Of a stretch of 64,000 nt of DNA, positions 35,319 to 44,020 are shown in pieces. The stretch's first letter is position 1; each line of letters opens with the position of its first letter. Below the pieces are notes generated by a model. The model was not told the DNA's origin, made no database searches, and was given only the letters and a program-made list of their open reading frames with translations. Both the position numbers and the translations under genes were made by a program. The DNA lies in NCBI RefSeq assembly GCF_016862275.1, contig NZ_BOMQ01000030.1, positions 108,859-172,858 on the forward strand. Reading direction: 5' to 3'. This DNA comes from Actinoplanes nipponensis. Lineage in GTDB: Bacteria; Actinomycetota; Actinomycetes; Mycobacteriales; Micromonosporaceae.

Positions 35319-37291
35319 GCGGAGGCGTCCTGCTTGCCGGCGATGGGCAGGCGCAGGGTGAACTCGGTGCCCTCGCCGATCGCCGAGCGGACCTCGATCG
35401 AGCCGCCGTGCTTCTCCAGCACCGCCCGGGCCAGCGCCAGGCCCTGCCCGGTACCCTTGCCCACCTCCTTGGTGGTGAAGAACGGCTCGAAGATGGACTG
35501 CTGGACGTCCTCGGCGATGCCCGTGCCGTTGTCGGCGAAGCTGAGCACCGCGGTGCCGCCCTGCACCCGGGAGCTGATCCGGATCTCGCCCCGCTCGGCG
35601 TTGTCCTTGAGCGCGTCGGCCGCGTTGACCAGCAGGTTGAGGAAGACCTGGTTCAGGTCGCCCAGATGACACAGCACGTCGGGCAGCTCACCGAGGTCGA
35701 GCGTGACGTCGGCGACATACTTGACCTCGTTGCGGGCCACCGTGAGGGTGGTCCGGATCGCCTCGTTCAGGTCGGCGTAGGCCTGTTCCGTGGAGTCCTT
35801 GTAGCTGAACGACTTCATCGCCCGGACCAGCGAGGCCACCCGCTCGACGCCCTCCAGGCTCTGGCCCACCGCGGCCGGGATCTCGGTGGCGAGGTACTCG
35901 ATGTCGGCCTTGACCTCGGCCTGCTGCGCGCGCCGGGTACGCTCCGCCCACTGCAGCTCGCCCAGCGCCGGCGCCATGCACTCCCGGTACACCAGCAGCA
36001 GCTCCAGCATGTCCCGGTAGGCGTCGGCCAGGAAACGGGTGTTGTCCCCGACGAACTGGATCGGCGTGTTGATCTCGTGCGCCAGCCCGGCGGAGAGCCG
36101 GCCGAGCGACTCCAGCTTCTGATCGTGACGCGTCTCGAGCTCCACGCGCCGCACCTCGGTCATGTCCCGGAAGGTGACCACCGCACCGGGCAGCCCGCCG
36201 CCGGTCTCCAGCGGCGCCACCGAGCAGGCGACCCCGAAGGTCGACCCGTCGCGACGGACGAAGGTCTCGTCGACGGTCTGCGCCGACGGGCCCGCCGTAC
36301 GGATCCGCAGCGGGCACTCGCTCTCCGGCTGCGGCGCGCCGTGCCAGGGCGCGGCGTGCACGGCGGTGTGCACCGAGACGCCGAGCAGATCCTTCTCCTG
36401 CCAGCCGAGCATCTCCGACGCGGCCCGGTTCATCGACGTCAACTTCCCGTCGCCGTCGACCGTGTAGAGGCCCTCGGCCATGTCGTCCATGATGACCGAG
36501 CGGAACGCCTGGGCCTGTTCCCGCTCGGTGACGTCGACCAGCACCAGCCCGACGCCCATCATCCGGTCCCCCACCCGGACGGGATAACAGCCGGCGAGCC
36601 AGGAACGCGGGCCGTCCCCGTCCCCGTCGCCGCCCGCCGGCGCGGTGACCACGGTGCCGACGACCGCGGTGGCCGTCTGCCGGGCCCGGTGGTAGTTCGC
36701 CGCGATCTGCGGCCAGACGCCGGGCAGCGCCTCGGGAGCCGGCCGGCCGAGCAGCTCACCGCGCGGGGCGCTGCCCATGGCGGCCAGGGTCTCGTTCACC
36801 CGCGAGAGCCGCGATTCGCTGTCCACGAAGCCGAATCCGGCCGGCGCGGCCGCCTCGAGGGTCTCCAGCAGCGAGAGCGTCTCGGTGACGCACTGCTGTT
36901 GGCGGGTCACCTCGTCCCGCAACGCCTGTCGCTCCTCGATGTCGGTGCCCGTCGCGATCCACCGCCCGGCGTCGCCGGGTATCGGGCTGAACAGCAGGCT
37001 GTGCCGGCGGAACGAGCCGTCAGCGCCACGGATCCGGCACTCCGCGGCGTACGGCTCCGGCCGCGGGCGCGCGGCCGCGGCCGCGCGGCTCACCGCCTCG
37101 ACGTCATCGGGATGCACGACCGAGAGCCACGGCTCACCCGTGCACTGCCGGCCGTGGTGGACGTATTCGACCGTTCCCGCCCCGGTCATCACCCAGATGG
37201 TGTGCGGAACCGCCGCGGCGAGCAGCTGAGCGTCGACGCCGGGCGGCAGCGCACCGCCCGGCGCCGCCTGAGCCGCTCGAGATCCGGACAC
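35315..37291 (-). CDS. Soluble multi-PAS sensor histidine kinase
   Basis: A 658-residue cytoplasmic kinase without membrane segments. Three PAS units: about 22-125 (IWVMTGAGTVEYVHHGRQC), about 145-270 (AGFGFVDSESRLSRVNETLAAMG) and about 275-385 (AEGLYTVDGDGKLTSMNRAASEMLGW). HisKA: LSAGLAHEINTPIQFVGDN, His near 404. ATPase: NQVFLNLLVNAADALKDN, ADNGTGI, GKGTGQGLALARAVL. The GTG start follows AAAGGCGGAA. It pairs with the REC-HDOD gene by a 4-bp overlap and is divergent from the receiver gene at 37451. The kinase core matches that of the 24958 kinase, pointing to a duplicated module. Confidence 0.92.
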   Translation of the reverse strand: MSGSRAAQAAPGGALPPGVDAQLLAAAVPHTIWVMTGAGTVEYVHHGRQCTGEPWLSVVHPDDVEAVSRAAAAARPRPEPYAAECRIRGADGSFRRHSLLFSPIPGDAGRWIATGTDIEERQALRDEVTRQQQCVTETLSLLETLEAAAPAGFGFVDSESRLSRVNETLAAMGSAPRGELLGRPAPEALPGVWPQIAANYHRARQTATAVVGTVVTAPAGGDGDGDGPRSWLAGCYPVRVGDRMMGVGLVLVDVTEREQAQAFRSVIMDDMAEGLYTVDGDGKLTSMNRAASEMLGWQEKDLLGVSVHTAVHAAPWHGAPQPESECPLRIRTAGPSAQTVDETFVRRDGSTFGVACSVAPLETGGGLPGAVVTFRDMTEVRRVELETRHDQKLESLGRLSAGLAHEINTPIQFVGDNTRFLADAYRDMLELLLVYRECMAPALGELQWAERTRRAQQAEVKADIEYLATEIPAAVGQSLEGVERVASLVRAMKSFSYKDSTEQAYADLNEAIRTTLTVARNEVKYVADVTLDLGELPDVLCHLGDLNQVFLNLLVNAADALKDNAERGEIRISSRVQGGTAVLSFADNGTGIAEDVQQSIFEPFFTTKEVGKGTGQGLALARAVLEKHGGSIEVRSAIGEGTEFTLRLPIAGKQDASA

Positions 37292-37359
37292 GTTCCGCCT
37301 TTCTCAGCCGCCGGGGCCGAGTGCGCCCTCCTTGCTGCCCATCGGCGGCCGGCGTCCGG

Positions 37360-37383
37360 ATCTGAGGCACGACGCACTCAGAT
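37360..37383. promoter_or_regulatory. Inverted repeat ATCTGAG-N10-CTCAGAT
   Basis: Perfect 7-bp arms with a 10-nt spacer, in the 159-bp divergent region between the PAS kinase (start 37291) and the receiver (start 37451). Its size and position suit an operator or activator site controlling both directions. Confidence 0.45.
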
Positions 37384-37450
37384 GTCCGCCCGCCCGGCCG
37401 ATGGGGCTGGTGCCGGCAGGCCGCATCCCACCGTCCCGAGGAGGCACCGC

Positions 37451-37825
37451 ATGGCATGCATCGTCATCGCCGATGACGACGTCGATGTCGCGGCGTTCAT
37501 CAGCTACAGCCTCGAGGTGGCGGGCCACGACGTGCACACCGCCCTCGACGGCGTCAGCGCCCTCGAGCTGGCCCGCCGGGAACGGCCCGACCTCGTGGTG
37601 CTCGATCACGGCATGCCCGGCCTCACCGGGCTGGAGGTGGCCGCGGCGCTGCGGGCCGATCCGCACACGGCCGGGCTGCGCATCCTCATGATCAGCGGGA
37701 GCACCCTGGGCGACGAGGAGGCCGCCGTCGTCGACCGCCTGGTACGCAAACCGCTGCGCCCCCGCCAACTCGCCACGCTGATGGCCGACATGCTGGCCGA
37801 GAACCCGGCACCGGTGCGCCGCTGA
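37451..37825 (+). CDS. Stand-alone receiver (response regulator)
   Basis: A 124-residue single-domain receiver: IVIADDDVDVAAF acidic pocket, phospho-Asp in LVVLDHGMPGLTGLEVA, Ser in ILMISGSTLGDE, Lys in VRKPLRPRQL. GAGGAGG sits 7 bp before ATG 37451. It is divergent from the multi-PAS kinase, a plausible partner. There is no output domain. Confidence 0.9.
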   Translation: MACIVIADDDVDVAAFISYSLEVAGHDVHTALDGVSALELARRERPDLVVLDHGMPGLTGLEVAAALRADPHTAGLRILMISGSTLGDEEAAVVDRLVRKPLRPRQLATLMADMLAENPAPVRR

Positions 37826-37830
37826 GCCGG

Positions 37831-37851
37831 CCGGCGGCGGGGAGCCGCCGG
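37831..37851. terminator. Hairpin between convergent genes
   Basis: CCGGCGGC-GGGGA-GCCGCCGG, an 8-bp perfect stem with 5-nt loop. It fills the 30-bp gap between the convergent receiver and GH43 genes and can serve as a terminator for both. No U-tract. Confidence 0.65.
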
Positions 37852-37855
37852 GGCG

Positions 37856-39283
37856 TCACCCGGACCACTGCTGGTTGGCGCCGGCCCCGCACGCGTACTG
37901 GATGAGCCGCACCCCGTCGCCCGTGCCCCCGCCGGTGACGTCGAGGCACCGGCCGCTGTGCCGGGCCACGAGCCGGTAGTAGCCGCCGCCCGCGCCCTGC
38001 ACCTGCCACTGCTGGTTGGCGCCCGCCCCGCAGGTGTACTGCACGATCCGGGCGTTGTCCGCGGTCGACGCGTCGGCCACGTCCAGGCACTTGCCGCTGT
38101 GCCGGGCCTCCAATTGCACGTAGCCGTTGCCCAGGTCGCGGCGCCGCCACTGCTGGTTCGCCCCGGAGTTGCAGGCGTACTGGACCACCTCGGCGCCGTC
38201 GGCGGTCGACGCGCTCACCACGTCCACGCACTTGCCGGAGTGCCGCGCGACCACGGCGGTGTAGCCGCCGGGCCCGCTCACCGTGCCGGCCGCCGCGTCG
38301 ATGACCAGCGTCGGGTAGTAGTCCATGGCCAGCGTGGTGGCGCTGGGGAAGCGCAGCGGCAGCCAGACGTAGCGGGAGTCGTTGACGGTGCCGCCCAGCG
38401 AGTTGCCCCACCGGTCCCCCAGGTAGAGGTACGCGGTCCCGGCCGTGCCCGTCACCGGCAGGACGTAGGCCGTCTGCGACTGGTAGGCGGTGCCGTCGCC
38501 CACGTTGGCCCACGGACTCCAGGTGCCGGTGATGCCGGTGGCCGAGGAGTACTTCTGCTGGTTGGGGCTCCAGCCGGTGGCGCCCGAGGTCAGCATGAAG
38601 TACACGCCGTTGCGCTTGAACAACGCCGGAGCCTCCCGCACGTCGCCGGGCCAGCTGCGGACCAGGGCGGCGACACCGGTGTAGTCGGCGGTGAGGCGGT
38701 AGATGTTCAGGTCGCGGTTCTCGTTGGCCGCCGACACCATGTAGCCGGCGCCGTCGTCGTCGACGAAGGTGGTGATGTCCCGCGACATGTACGTGCCCAG
38801 CGGCCGGAAGCTGCCCCGGTAGGTGTAGGCCCCGTCGACCGTGCTCGACACGGCCACCGCCGCCCGTGCCTGCCCGTAGTCCGTGGCGGTCTCCTTGTGC
38901 ATCCACATGACGAACTGCCCGGTCGCGGCGTTGTAGATGACCTTGGGACGCTCGATGTTGGCGCTGGCCAGTTCGGCGGCCGACGACTGGGTGAGCACGT
39001 GGTTGCGGAATTCCCAGGTCTTCAGGTCGGTGGAGCGGTAGGCCGACACGTACCGGAAGGTGTTGTCGGGGTTGCGGTTCTCGCCGAACCAGTAGTAGTA
39101 GGCGCCGACCTTGAGGACGCCGCCGCCGTGGGCGTGCACCACGGCGCCGCTGGTGTCGGTGAACTGGGTGCCGTTGGTGACGGTCACGGGCGCCGCGAGC
39201 GCCGGCGCACCGGTGAGGGCGAGAACGGTGGCGGCCCCGGCAAGCGCGGCGACGATCGCCCGGGCGCAGCGGCTGAACGACAT
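37856..39283 (-). CDS. Secreted GH43-CBM13 glycosidase (exo-beta-1,3-galactanase-like)
   Basis: A 475-residue exported enzyme. Signal peptide 1-30 ending in GAPALAAP. Residues 32-330 are a five-bladed GH43-type domain (GAVVHAHGGGVLKVGAYYYWFGENR; ERPKVIYNAATGQFVMWMH; EAPALFKRNGVYFMLTSGATGWSPN), most like the GH43 galactan 1,3-beta-galactosidases that attack arabinogalactan. Residues 340-475 form a ricin-type CBM13 trefoil with three repeats, each with RHSGKCxDV or RHSGRCLDV and ending GANQQW. Paired with the GH51 arabinofuranosidase at 2127, it suggests use of plant arabinogalactan. A possible operator sits just upstream. Confidence 0.88.
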   Translation of the reverse strand: MSFSRCARAIVAALAGAATVLALTGAPALAAPVTVTNGTQFTDTSGAVVHAHGGGVLKVGAYYYWFGENRNPDNTFRYVSAYRSTDLKTWEFRNHVLTQSSAAELASANIERPKVIYNAATGQFVMWMHKETATDYGQARAAVAVSSTVDGAYTYRGSFRPLGTYMSRDITTFVDDDGAGYMVSAANENRDLNIYRLTADYTGVAALVRSWPGDVREAPALFKRNGVYFMLTSGATGWSPNQQKYSSATGITGTWSPWANVGDGTAYQSQTAYVLPVTGTAGTAYLYLGDRWGNSLGGTVNDSRYVWLPLRFPSATTLAMDYYPTLVIDAAAGTVSGPGGYTAVVARHSGKCVDVVSASTADGAEVVQYACNSGANQQWRRRDLGNGYVQLEARHSGKCLDVADASTADNARIVQYTCGAGANQQWQVQGAGGGYYRLVARHSGRCLDVTGGGTGDGVRLIQYACGAGANQQWSG

Positions 39284-39313
39284 CGCGGCCTGCTTTCAAT
39301 AGGCAGTTGTCTA

Positions 39314-39327
39314 TGTGACCGTTCACA
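39314..39327. promoter_or_regulatory. Operator-like inverted repeat TGTGA-CCGT-TCACA
   Basis: 5-bp arms around 4 bp, 31 bp upstream of the GH43-CBM13 start, in an AT-richer patch (TTTCAATAGGCAGTTGTCTATG). The 14-bp size and position suit a LacI- or GntR-type repressor. It differs from the palindrome at 6864, so a different regulator is likely. Confidence 0.4.
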
Positions 39328-39369
39328 CAGATTGCCCGCGCGGGTCCGCCGTGTCAACAGCCGGACCGC

Positions 39370-40074
39370 TCAGCGGCGCAGACCGACGGAGACCAGCACG
39401 GCCCGGGCCAGGCCGGCGCCCGGGCGCAGGATCGCCGCGTGCACCCACCGCCCGGCGGCGGCGACCATCCGGTACGCCGGCACGACCGTCCACCGCCAGC
39501 ACCAGGCGACCGCCCGGCCGACCGGCCGCAGCAGCCACCGGTAGAGCAGCCCCAGCACCCACCCGGCGCCCCGCCACCCGGCGTTCAGCACCGCGGCGAG
39601 CCCCCGGCCCAGCCCCGCGAGAAGCCACCCCAACCCCCGCCGCACCGGCCGGGTCACGGCCCACAGCCAGACGGCCGGCACGACCACCAGGTAGTGCAGC
39701 GCCAGCGCGAACGGCCGCAGGAAGAGCCGCCGATGCCGCCACAGCCACCGGGCCGGAACGACCAGCAACCACCGGGCCAGCCACTCCAGCGCGGGCCGCA
39801 GCGCCCGTCCCCACAGCCAGGCCGCCGGGAGGGCCACCAGATGACGCCACAGGAACGCGACGGGCACGGCGACCAGGTACCGCCACAGGAAGGCGGCCGG
39901 CACCACCACCGCGCGATGCCACAGCCAGGCCAGCGGCCGGCCGACGTAGCGGGCCAGGAACCGCCCGGTCAGCCCCAGCAGCTCCCACAGCAACCGGAAC
40001 GGCAGCACGAGGACGACGGCGAGCACCCGGATCGGCCAGTGGATCCAGGCGGGTGGCGGGGGCTGCTCGGACAT
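39370..40074 (-). CDS. Trp/Pro-periodic repeat protein, membrane-associated, unknown function
   Basis: A 234-residue basic, hydrophobic protein with 23 Trp (about 10 percent). Between residues 47 and 143 Pro recurs about every 12 residues (47, 59, 71, 83, 94, 107, 121, 133, 143) in units such as VPAAFLWRYLVA, VPVAFLWRHLVA and LPAAWLWGRALR. The Trp of LW and the Arg after it repeat in phase. Each unit is too short to cross the membrane alone, so it may form amphipathic or re-entrant helices at the inner face. Not a recognised family. It overlaps nothing and lies in a minus-strand run with the next two genes. Confidence 0.75.
   Translation of the reverse strand: MSEQPPPPAWIHWPIRVLAVVLVLPFRLLWELLGLTGRFLARYVGRPLAWLWHRAVVVPAAFLWRYLVAVPVAFLWRHLVALPAAWLWGRALRPALEWLARWLLVVPARWLWRHRRLFLRPFALALHYLVVVPAVWLWAVTRPVRRGLGWLLAGLGRGLAAVLNAGWRGAGWVLGLLYRWLLRPVGRAVAWCWRWTVVPAYRMVAAAGRWVHAAILRPGAGLARAVLVSVGLRR
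39795..39936 (-). repeat. 36-nt coding repeat (12-residue Trp/Pro units)
   Basis: Successive units of about 12 codons with consensus [VL]P[AV]x[FW]LW[RG]xL. The best-kept copies are the three consecutive units at residues 59-94; outer copies are diverged. Confidence 0.7.
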
Positions 40075-40110
40075 GGCCGCCCACGGTAGCCGACCTGCGC
40101 GAACCTCGGC

Positions 40111-40686
40111 CTAGCGGCCGGCCACCCGCCGGGCGATCCGGTACGCCAGCGCCCCGGCCAGCAGCCACGGCGCCCCCACGATGATCGGGTCGAGCCACTG
40201 GTGGTTGACGTCGGCGCGCTTGCGGCCGAACCGGGAGCCGATGCCGTGGTGGGTGAACTCGCTCAGCACCCCCGTCTGGGTGATCGGGTTGTCCGGGCGG
40301 GTGCTCACGAACGAGCGCAGCGTGCTCTCCACGGTGTCGACCCGGTCCGCCGCCAGCAGCAGCAGCCAGTGGGCGGCACGCCCCTCGCTGTACTGCCCGT
40401 AGGCGTATCGGCGGATCACTCCGGACAGCCCCTTGGGCGGGCACGAGGTGCCGAACACCGGCGTGAGCTCGGCGTGCTCGATGGAGCGTTCCCGGGGCTG
40501 CTCCTCCGGCTGGCGCGCCGGGAACTCACCGGGCGCACCGGCGAGCGCCGGATCGAGTCGCTCCTTCGGCACCGCCGGCCGGTCGCGCGGGTCGAGATCG
40601 ACTCCCCAGCCGGGGATACGGGCGCGCAGCTGGTCGTTCGACTCCGGCCGCGGCGGCCGCTCGGACGTGTACGGCGTGGACGGCAT
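40111..40686 (-). CDS. Conserved protein of unknown function
   Basis: A 191-residue soluble protein with a hydrophobic C-terminal patch (IIVGAPWLLAGALAYRIARRV). Its GWGVDLDPRDRPAVPKERLDP segment, the central TPVFGTSCPPKGLSGVIRRYAY and GRAAHWLLLLAADRVDTVE segment match a pattern I know from conserved hypothetical proteins of proteobacteria as well as actinomycetes. Their role is unknown. It lies 17 bp after the alcohol dehydrogenase gene on the same strand, so the two are probably co-transcribed. Confidence 0.8.
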   Translation of the reverse strand: MPSTPYTSERPPRPESNDQLRARIPGWGVDLDPRDRPAVPKERLDPALAGAPGEFPARQPEEQPRERSIEHAELTPVFGTSCPPKGLSGVIRRYAYGQYSEGRAAHWLLLLAADRVDTVESTLRSFVSTRPDNPITQTGVLSEFTHHGIGSRFGRKRADVNHQWLDPIIVGAPWLLAGALAYRIARRVAGR

Positions 40687-40703
40687 GGTCGCTCCCCTTG
40701 AGG

Positions 40704-41855
40704 TCAGGCGGCGTTCGGAACGATGAGCGGCTTGATGCAGCCGTCGAGCTTGGCCGAGAAGATGTGGTACGCCTCGGCGATGTGCTCCAGCGGGATGCGG
40801 TGCGTGACCAGCTCGCTGGGCTTGAGGTAGCCGTTCTTGACGTGCTCGAACAGCCGGGGCCACTGCCGCTTCACCGGGCACTGGTTCATCCGCAGGGTGA
40901 GGCCCTTGTTCAGGGCGTCGCCGAACTTGACCGCGCTGAACATGGGGCCGTAGGCGCCCATCACCGAGACCGTGCCGCCCTTGCGGACCGAGTCGATCGC
41001 CCAGTTGAGCGCGATCGGCGAGCCGCCCTGCAGCTTGAGCTTGGCCGCGGTGACGTGCTGCAGGAAGTTGCCGTCGGCCTCGGCGCCGACCGCGTCGATG
41101 ACCACGTCCGCGCCGAGGTGGTCGGTGGCCTTCTTCAGCTGCACGACGATGTCGTCGTACTCGGCGAAGTTGTAGGTCTCGGCGTGGGCGAACGTGCGGG
41201 CCTTCTCCAGCCGGTACTCCAGGTGGTCGATGACGATGACCCGGCCCGCGCCCATCAGCCAGGCGCTCTTGGCCGCGACCAGCCCCACCGGCCCGGCCCC
41301 GAAGACCACCACCACGTCGCCCTCGGCGATGTCGCCCAGCTGGGCGCCGAAGTAGCCGGTGGCCGTGGCGTCGGTCAGCAGGACGGCGTCCTCCTCGTCC
41401 ATCCAGTCCGGGATGAGGGTGGGGCCCACGTCGGCGAACGGGACCCGGACGAACTCCGCCTGGCCGCCGTCGTAGCCGCCGGTGGTGTGCGAGTAGCCGT
41501 AGATGCCGCCGACCGCCGTGGCGTTGGGGTTGACGTTGTGGCAGTTGGCGTAGAGCCCGCGGGCGCAGAAGTAGCAGGTGCCGCAGAAGACGTTGAACGG
41601 CACCATGACCCGGTCGCCCGGCTTGAGGGTGCGCACCGCGGCGCCCACCTCGTCGACCACGCCGATGAACTCGTGCCCGAACGTCGAGCCGACCCGGGTG
41701 TCGGGCAACATCCCGTGGTAGAGATGCAGGTCGGAGCCGCAGATCGCGGCCCTGGTGACCCGTACGACGGCGTCGCCCGGGTGCTCGATCTTCGGCCGGT
41801 CCTTCTCCTCGACCCGGATCCGGTACGGCCCCCGGTAGACCATCGCACGCATCAT
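40704..41855 (-). CDS. Zinc-dependent alcohol/formaldehyde-type dehydrogenase
   Basis: A 383-residue medium-chain dehydrogenase. Catalytic zinc ligands: Cys in RAAICGSDLHLYHG and the GHE in TFGHEFIGVVDEVG. Structural zinc loop: FCGTCYFCARGLYANC. NAD-binding Rossmann motif VFGAGPVGLVAAKSAWLMGAG followed by IDHLEYRLEKA. The long insertion after the structural zinc (NPNATAVGGIYGYSHTTGGYDGGQAEF) is typical of glutathione-independent formaldehyde dehydrogenase-like enzymes. The physiological substrate is unproven. First gene of a short minus-strand operon, divergent from the hybrid kinase. Confidence 0.88.
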   Translation of the reverse strand: MMRAMVYRGPYRIRVEEKDRPKIEHPGDAVVRVTRAAICGSDLHLYHGMLPDTRVGSTFGHEFIGVVDEVGAAVRTLKPGDRVMVPFNVFCGTCYFCARGLYANCHNVNPNATAVGGIYGYSHTTGGYDGGQAEFVRVPFADVGPTLIPDWMDEEDAVLLTDATATGYFGAQLGDIAEGDVVVVFGAGPVGLVAAKSAWLMGAGRVIVIDHLEYRLEKARTFAHAETYNFAEYDDIVVQLKKATDHLGADVVIDAVGAEADGNFLQHVTAAKLKLQGGSPIALNWAIDSVRKGGTVSVMGAYGPMFSAVKFGDALNKGLTLRMNQCPVKRQWPRLFEHVKNGYLKPSELVTHRIPLEHIAEAYHIFSAKLDGCIKPLIVPNAA

Positions 41856-41908
41856 CGACCTCCTCTGCCTGGGCGCGGGTGGCGCCCGAAGGCGGCTACC
41901 CGGGACCT

Positions 41909-41925
41909 CCGGCGATAAACGCCGG
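41909..41925. promoter_or_regulatory. Small inverted repeat CCGGCG-ATAAA-CGCCGG
   Basis: A 6-bp stem around five AT-rich bases, 54 bp upstream of the dehydrogenase start in the 230-bp divergent region 41856-42085. It could be an operator or a leader hairpin for the dehydrogenase operon. Confidence 0.3.
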
Positions 41926-42085
41926 GGCCGGCGCGGGCGAGGGAAAAGCCTGACATCCCACGCGTACCGGTGTGACCCGCCGATTACCGGTCCGGACGCT
42001 TCGCATCCGGCCTAAATTGAACCGAGCCCCGCAGGGGTTCGCATCCGCGAGTCCGGGCCGGGCACCGGCCCAGGGAAGGCCGGCG

Positions 42086-44020
42086 ATGTGGCAGTCCCCG
42101 CCCGTGCTGAGCCCGGCGACCGCCCGTCGCCAGGTGCCCGTCGTCGCGGTCGCCGTCACCGCCGTCACCGTGCTGGCGGTCATCGACGGCCTCTCCGGGC
42201 AGCAGACGGTCATCATGGGGACGCTGGCCACCGGCCCGTGCCTGGCCGCCGGGTCGGGCCGGCCCCGGGCCGTGCTGGCCGTCGGCGCGTACGCGGTGAT
42301 GCTGGTGAACCTGCTGTGCTGGTGGCCCGACCGGATCTGGGGCTCGGCCCGGCACCTGCTGTTCACCCTGATCGCCGCCGTGATGACCGGGGTCGGCCTC
42401 GCCATCGCCGGCCAGCTGCGGGCCGTGGATCGGGCCCGGGCGCAGGCGGAGACCGAGTGGCGGACCCTGGCCGCCATCGTGGCGCACTCCGACGACGCCA
42501 TCGTCGCCGCCGGCCTGGACGGGCGGCTGACCGCGTTCAACAGCGGCGCGGAACGGCTCCACGGCTACCGGGCCGACCAGGTCATCGGTCTCACGGTGGC
42601 GGACTTCCACGCGCTGATCATCGCCGACGACGCGCCGGGCCCGTCCCTCGCGGAACTCCGCGCCCGCATCGAGAGCGGTGAGCAGGGCATTCGCTTCAAC
42701 AACCGGATCAGACACCGGGACGGCCCGGTCAAGGAGGTGTCGGTCGTCGTCTCCCCGATCCGCGACGAGACCGGAGCGATGGTGGGCACCTCGTCGGTGG
42801 CCCGCGACATCAGCGCCCAGCGGCGCGCCGAGGAACGGGCCCAGCTGTCCCAGCGGATGGCCTCGCTGGGACAGCTCGCCGGCGGGGTGGCGCACGACTT
42901 CAACAACATCCTCGGCATCATGCTCAGCTTCACCGGCTTCGCCGAGGAGAGCAGCACCGACCCGGCCGTTCGGGCGGACCTCGCCAAGGTCCGGCTGGCC
43001 GGCGAACGCGCCGTCGACCTGACCCGCCGGCTGCTGACCTTCACCTGCCAGAACACGGTGCAGCCGCGGGCCGTCGACGTGAACGCCGCCATCGCCGAGC
43101 TGAGCGCCATGCTCACGCGCACCATCGACAAGAAGATCGAACTGGTCACGAGCACCCCGGCCCAGCCACTGATGATCTTCGCGGATCCCGGGCAGATCCA
43201 GCAGATCCTGCTCAACCTGGCGGTCAACGCCCGCGACGCCATGCCCGACGGTGGCCGGCTGACCATCGAGGCGGCCGAGACCGTCCTGGACGAGAACCAG
43301 CAGGATCTGCACCCCGCGCCCGCCGGTGGCCGCTACGTGCGGCTGCGGGTGAGCGACACCGGCACCGGCATGAGCCCCGAGGTCGCCGCCCGGGTGTTCG
43401 AGCCGTTCTACACCACCAAACCCAAGGGCCACGGCACCGGGCTGGGCCTGGCCACCGTCTACGGCATCGTCACCGAGGCGGGCGGCAGCATCAACGTCTA
43501 CTCCGAACCCGGTCTCGGCACCACGTTCCGGGTCTACTTCCCCGCCGCTCCCGCCGATGCCCCGAGCGCGCCGGTCGCCGACCCCGTCCCCCTCGCCGGG
43601 GAGGGGCAGACCGTCCTGGTCGTCGAGGACGAGGCGGAGCTCGGCGAGGCGGTGGTCCGGATCCTGCGGGCCGGCGGCTACCACACCCTGTACGCCCGCG
43701 ACGGCGCCGAGGCGCTCGCCCTGGAAGCCGAACACGGCTGCGACCTGCTGCTGACCGACATCATCATGCCGGGGATGTCCGGACGGCAGCTGGCCGACGA
43801 GATCCTCGCGCGCCGGCCGGACCTCCCGGTGCTCTACATGTCCGGCTACAGCGACGGGCTGATCGACAGTGACGACCTGGCGGAGAGCGGCACCGCCTTC
43901 ATCGAGAAGCCGTTCTCGGCGGACCGCCTGCTCACCCAGGTCGGCGTGCTGGTGCCGCGCGGTGGGCTGCCGGCACGGCATCCCGGCGGCGCGGCCGGCC
44001 GCGAGCCGGTCCCCCGGTGA
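42086..44020 (+). CDS. CckA-like hybrid histidine kinase (membrane-PAS-HK-REC)
   Basis: A 644-residue paralogue of the kinase at 12412. About four hydrophobic segments in residues 12-105 (VPVVAVAVTAVTVLAVIDGL; ARHLLFTLIAAVMTGVGLAIAG), PAS at about 115-245, HisKA LAGGVAHDFNNILGIM (His near 270), ATPase QILLNLAVNARDAMPDGG and HGTGLGLATVYGIVTEAGG, and a C-terminal receiver (VLVVEDEAELGEA; LLLTDIIMPGMSG; FIEKPFSADRLL). GGGAAGG lies 7 bp before ATG 42086. The output is unknown: the protein has no DNA-binding part and no phosphotransferase is adjacent. Confidence 0.9.
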   Translation: MWQSPPVLSPATARRQVPVVAVAVTAVTVLAVIDGLSGQQTVIMGTLATGPCLAAGSGRPRAVLAVGAYAVMLVNLLCWWPDRIWGSARHLLFTLIAAVMTGVGLAIAGQLRAVDRARAQAETEWRTLAAIVAHSDDAIVAAGLDGRLTAFNSGAERLHGYRADQVIGLTVADFHALIIADDAPGPSLAELRARIESGEQGIRFNNRIRHRDGPVKEVSVVVSPIRDETGAMVGTSSVARDISAQRRAEERAQLSQRMASLGQLAGGVAHDFNNILGIMLSFTGFAEESSTDPAVRADLAKVRLAGERAVDLTRRLLTFTCQNTVQPRAVDVNAAIAELSAMLTRTIDKKIELVTSTPAQPLMIFADPGQIQQILLNLAVNARDAMPDGGRLTIEAAETVLDENQQDLHPAPAGGRYVRLRVSDTGTGMSPEVAARVFEPFYTTKPKGHGTGLGLATVYGIVTEAGGSINVYSEPGLGTTFRVYFPAAPADAPSAPVADPVPLAGEGQTVLVVEDEAELGEAVVRILRAGGYHTLYARDGAEALALEAEHGCDLLLTDIIMPGMSGRQLADEILARRPDLPVLYMSGYSDGLIDSDDLAESGTAFIEKPFSADRLLTQVGVLVPRGGLPARHPGGAAGREPVPR

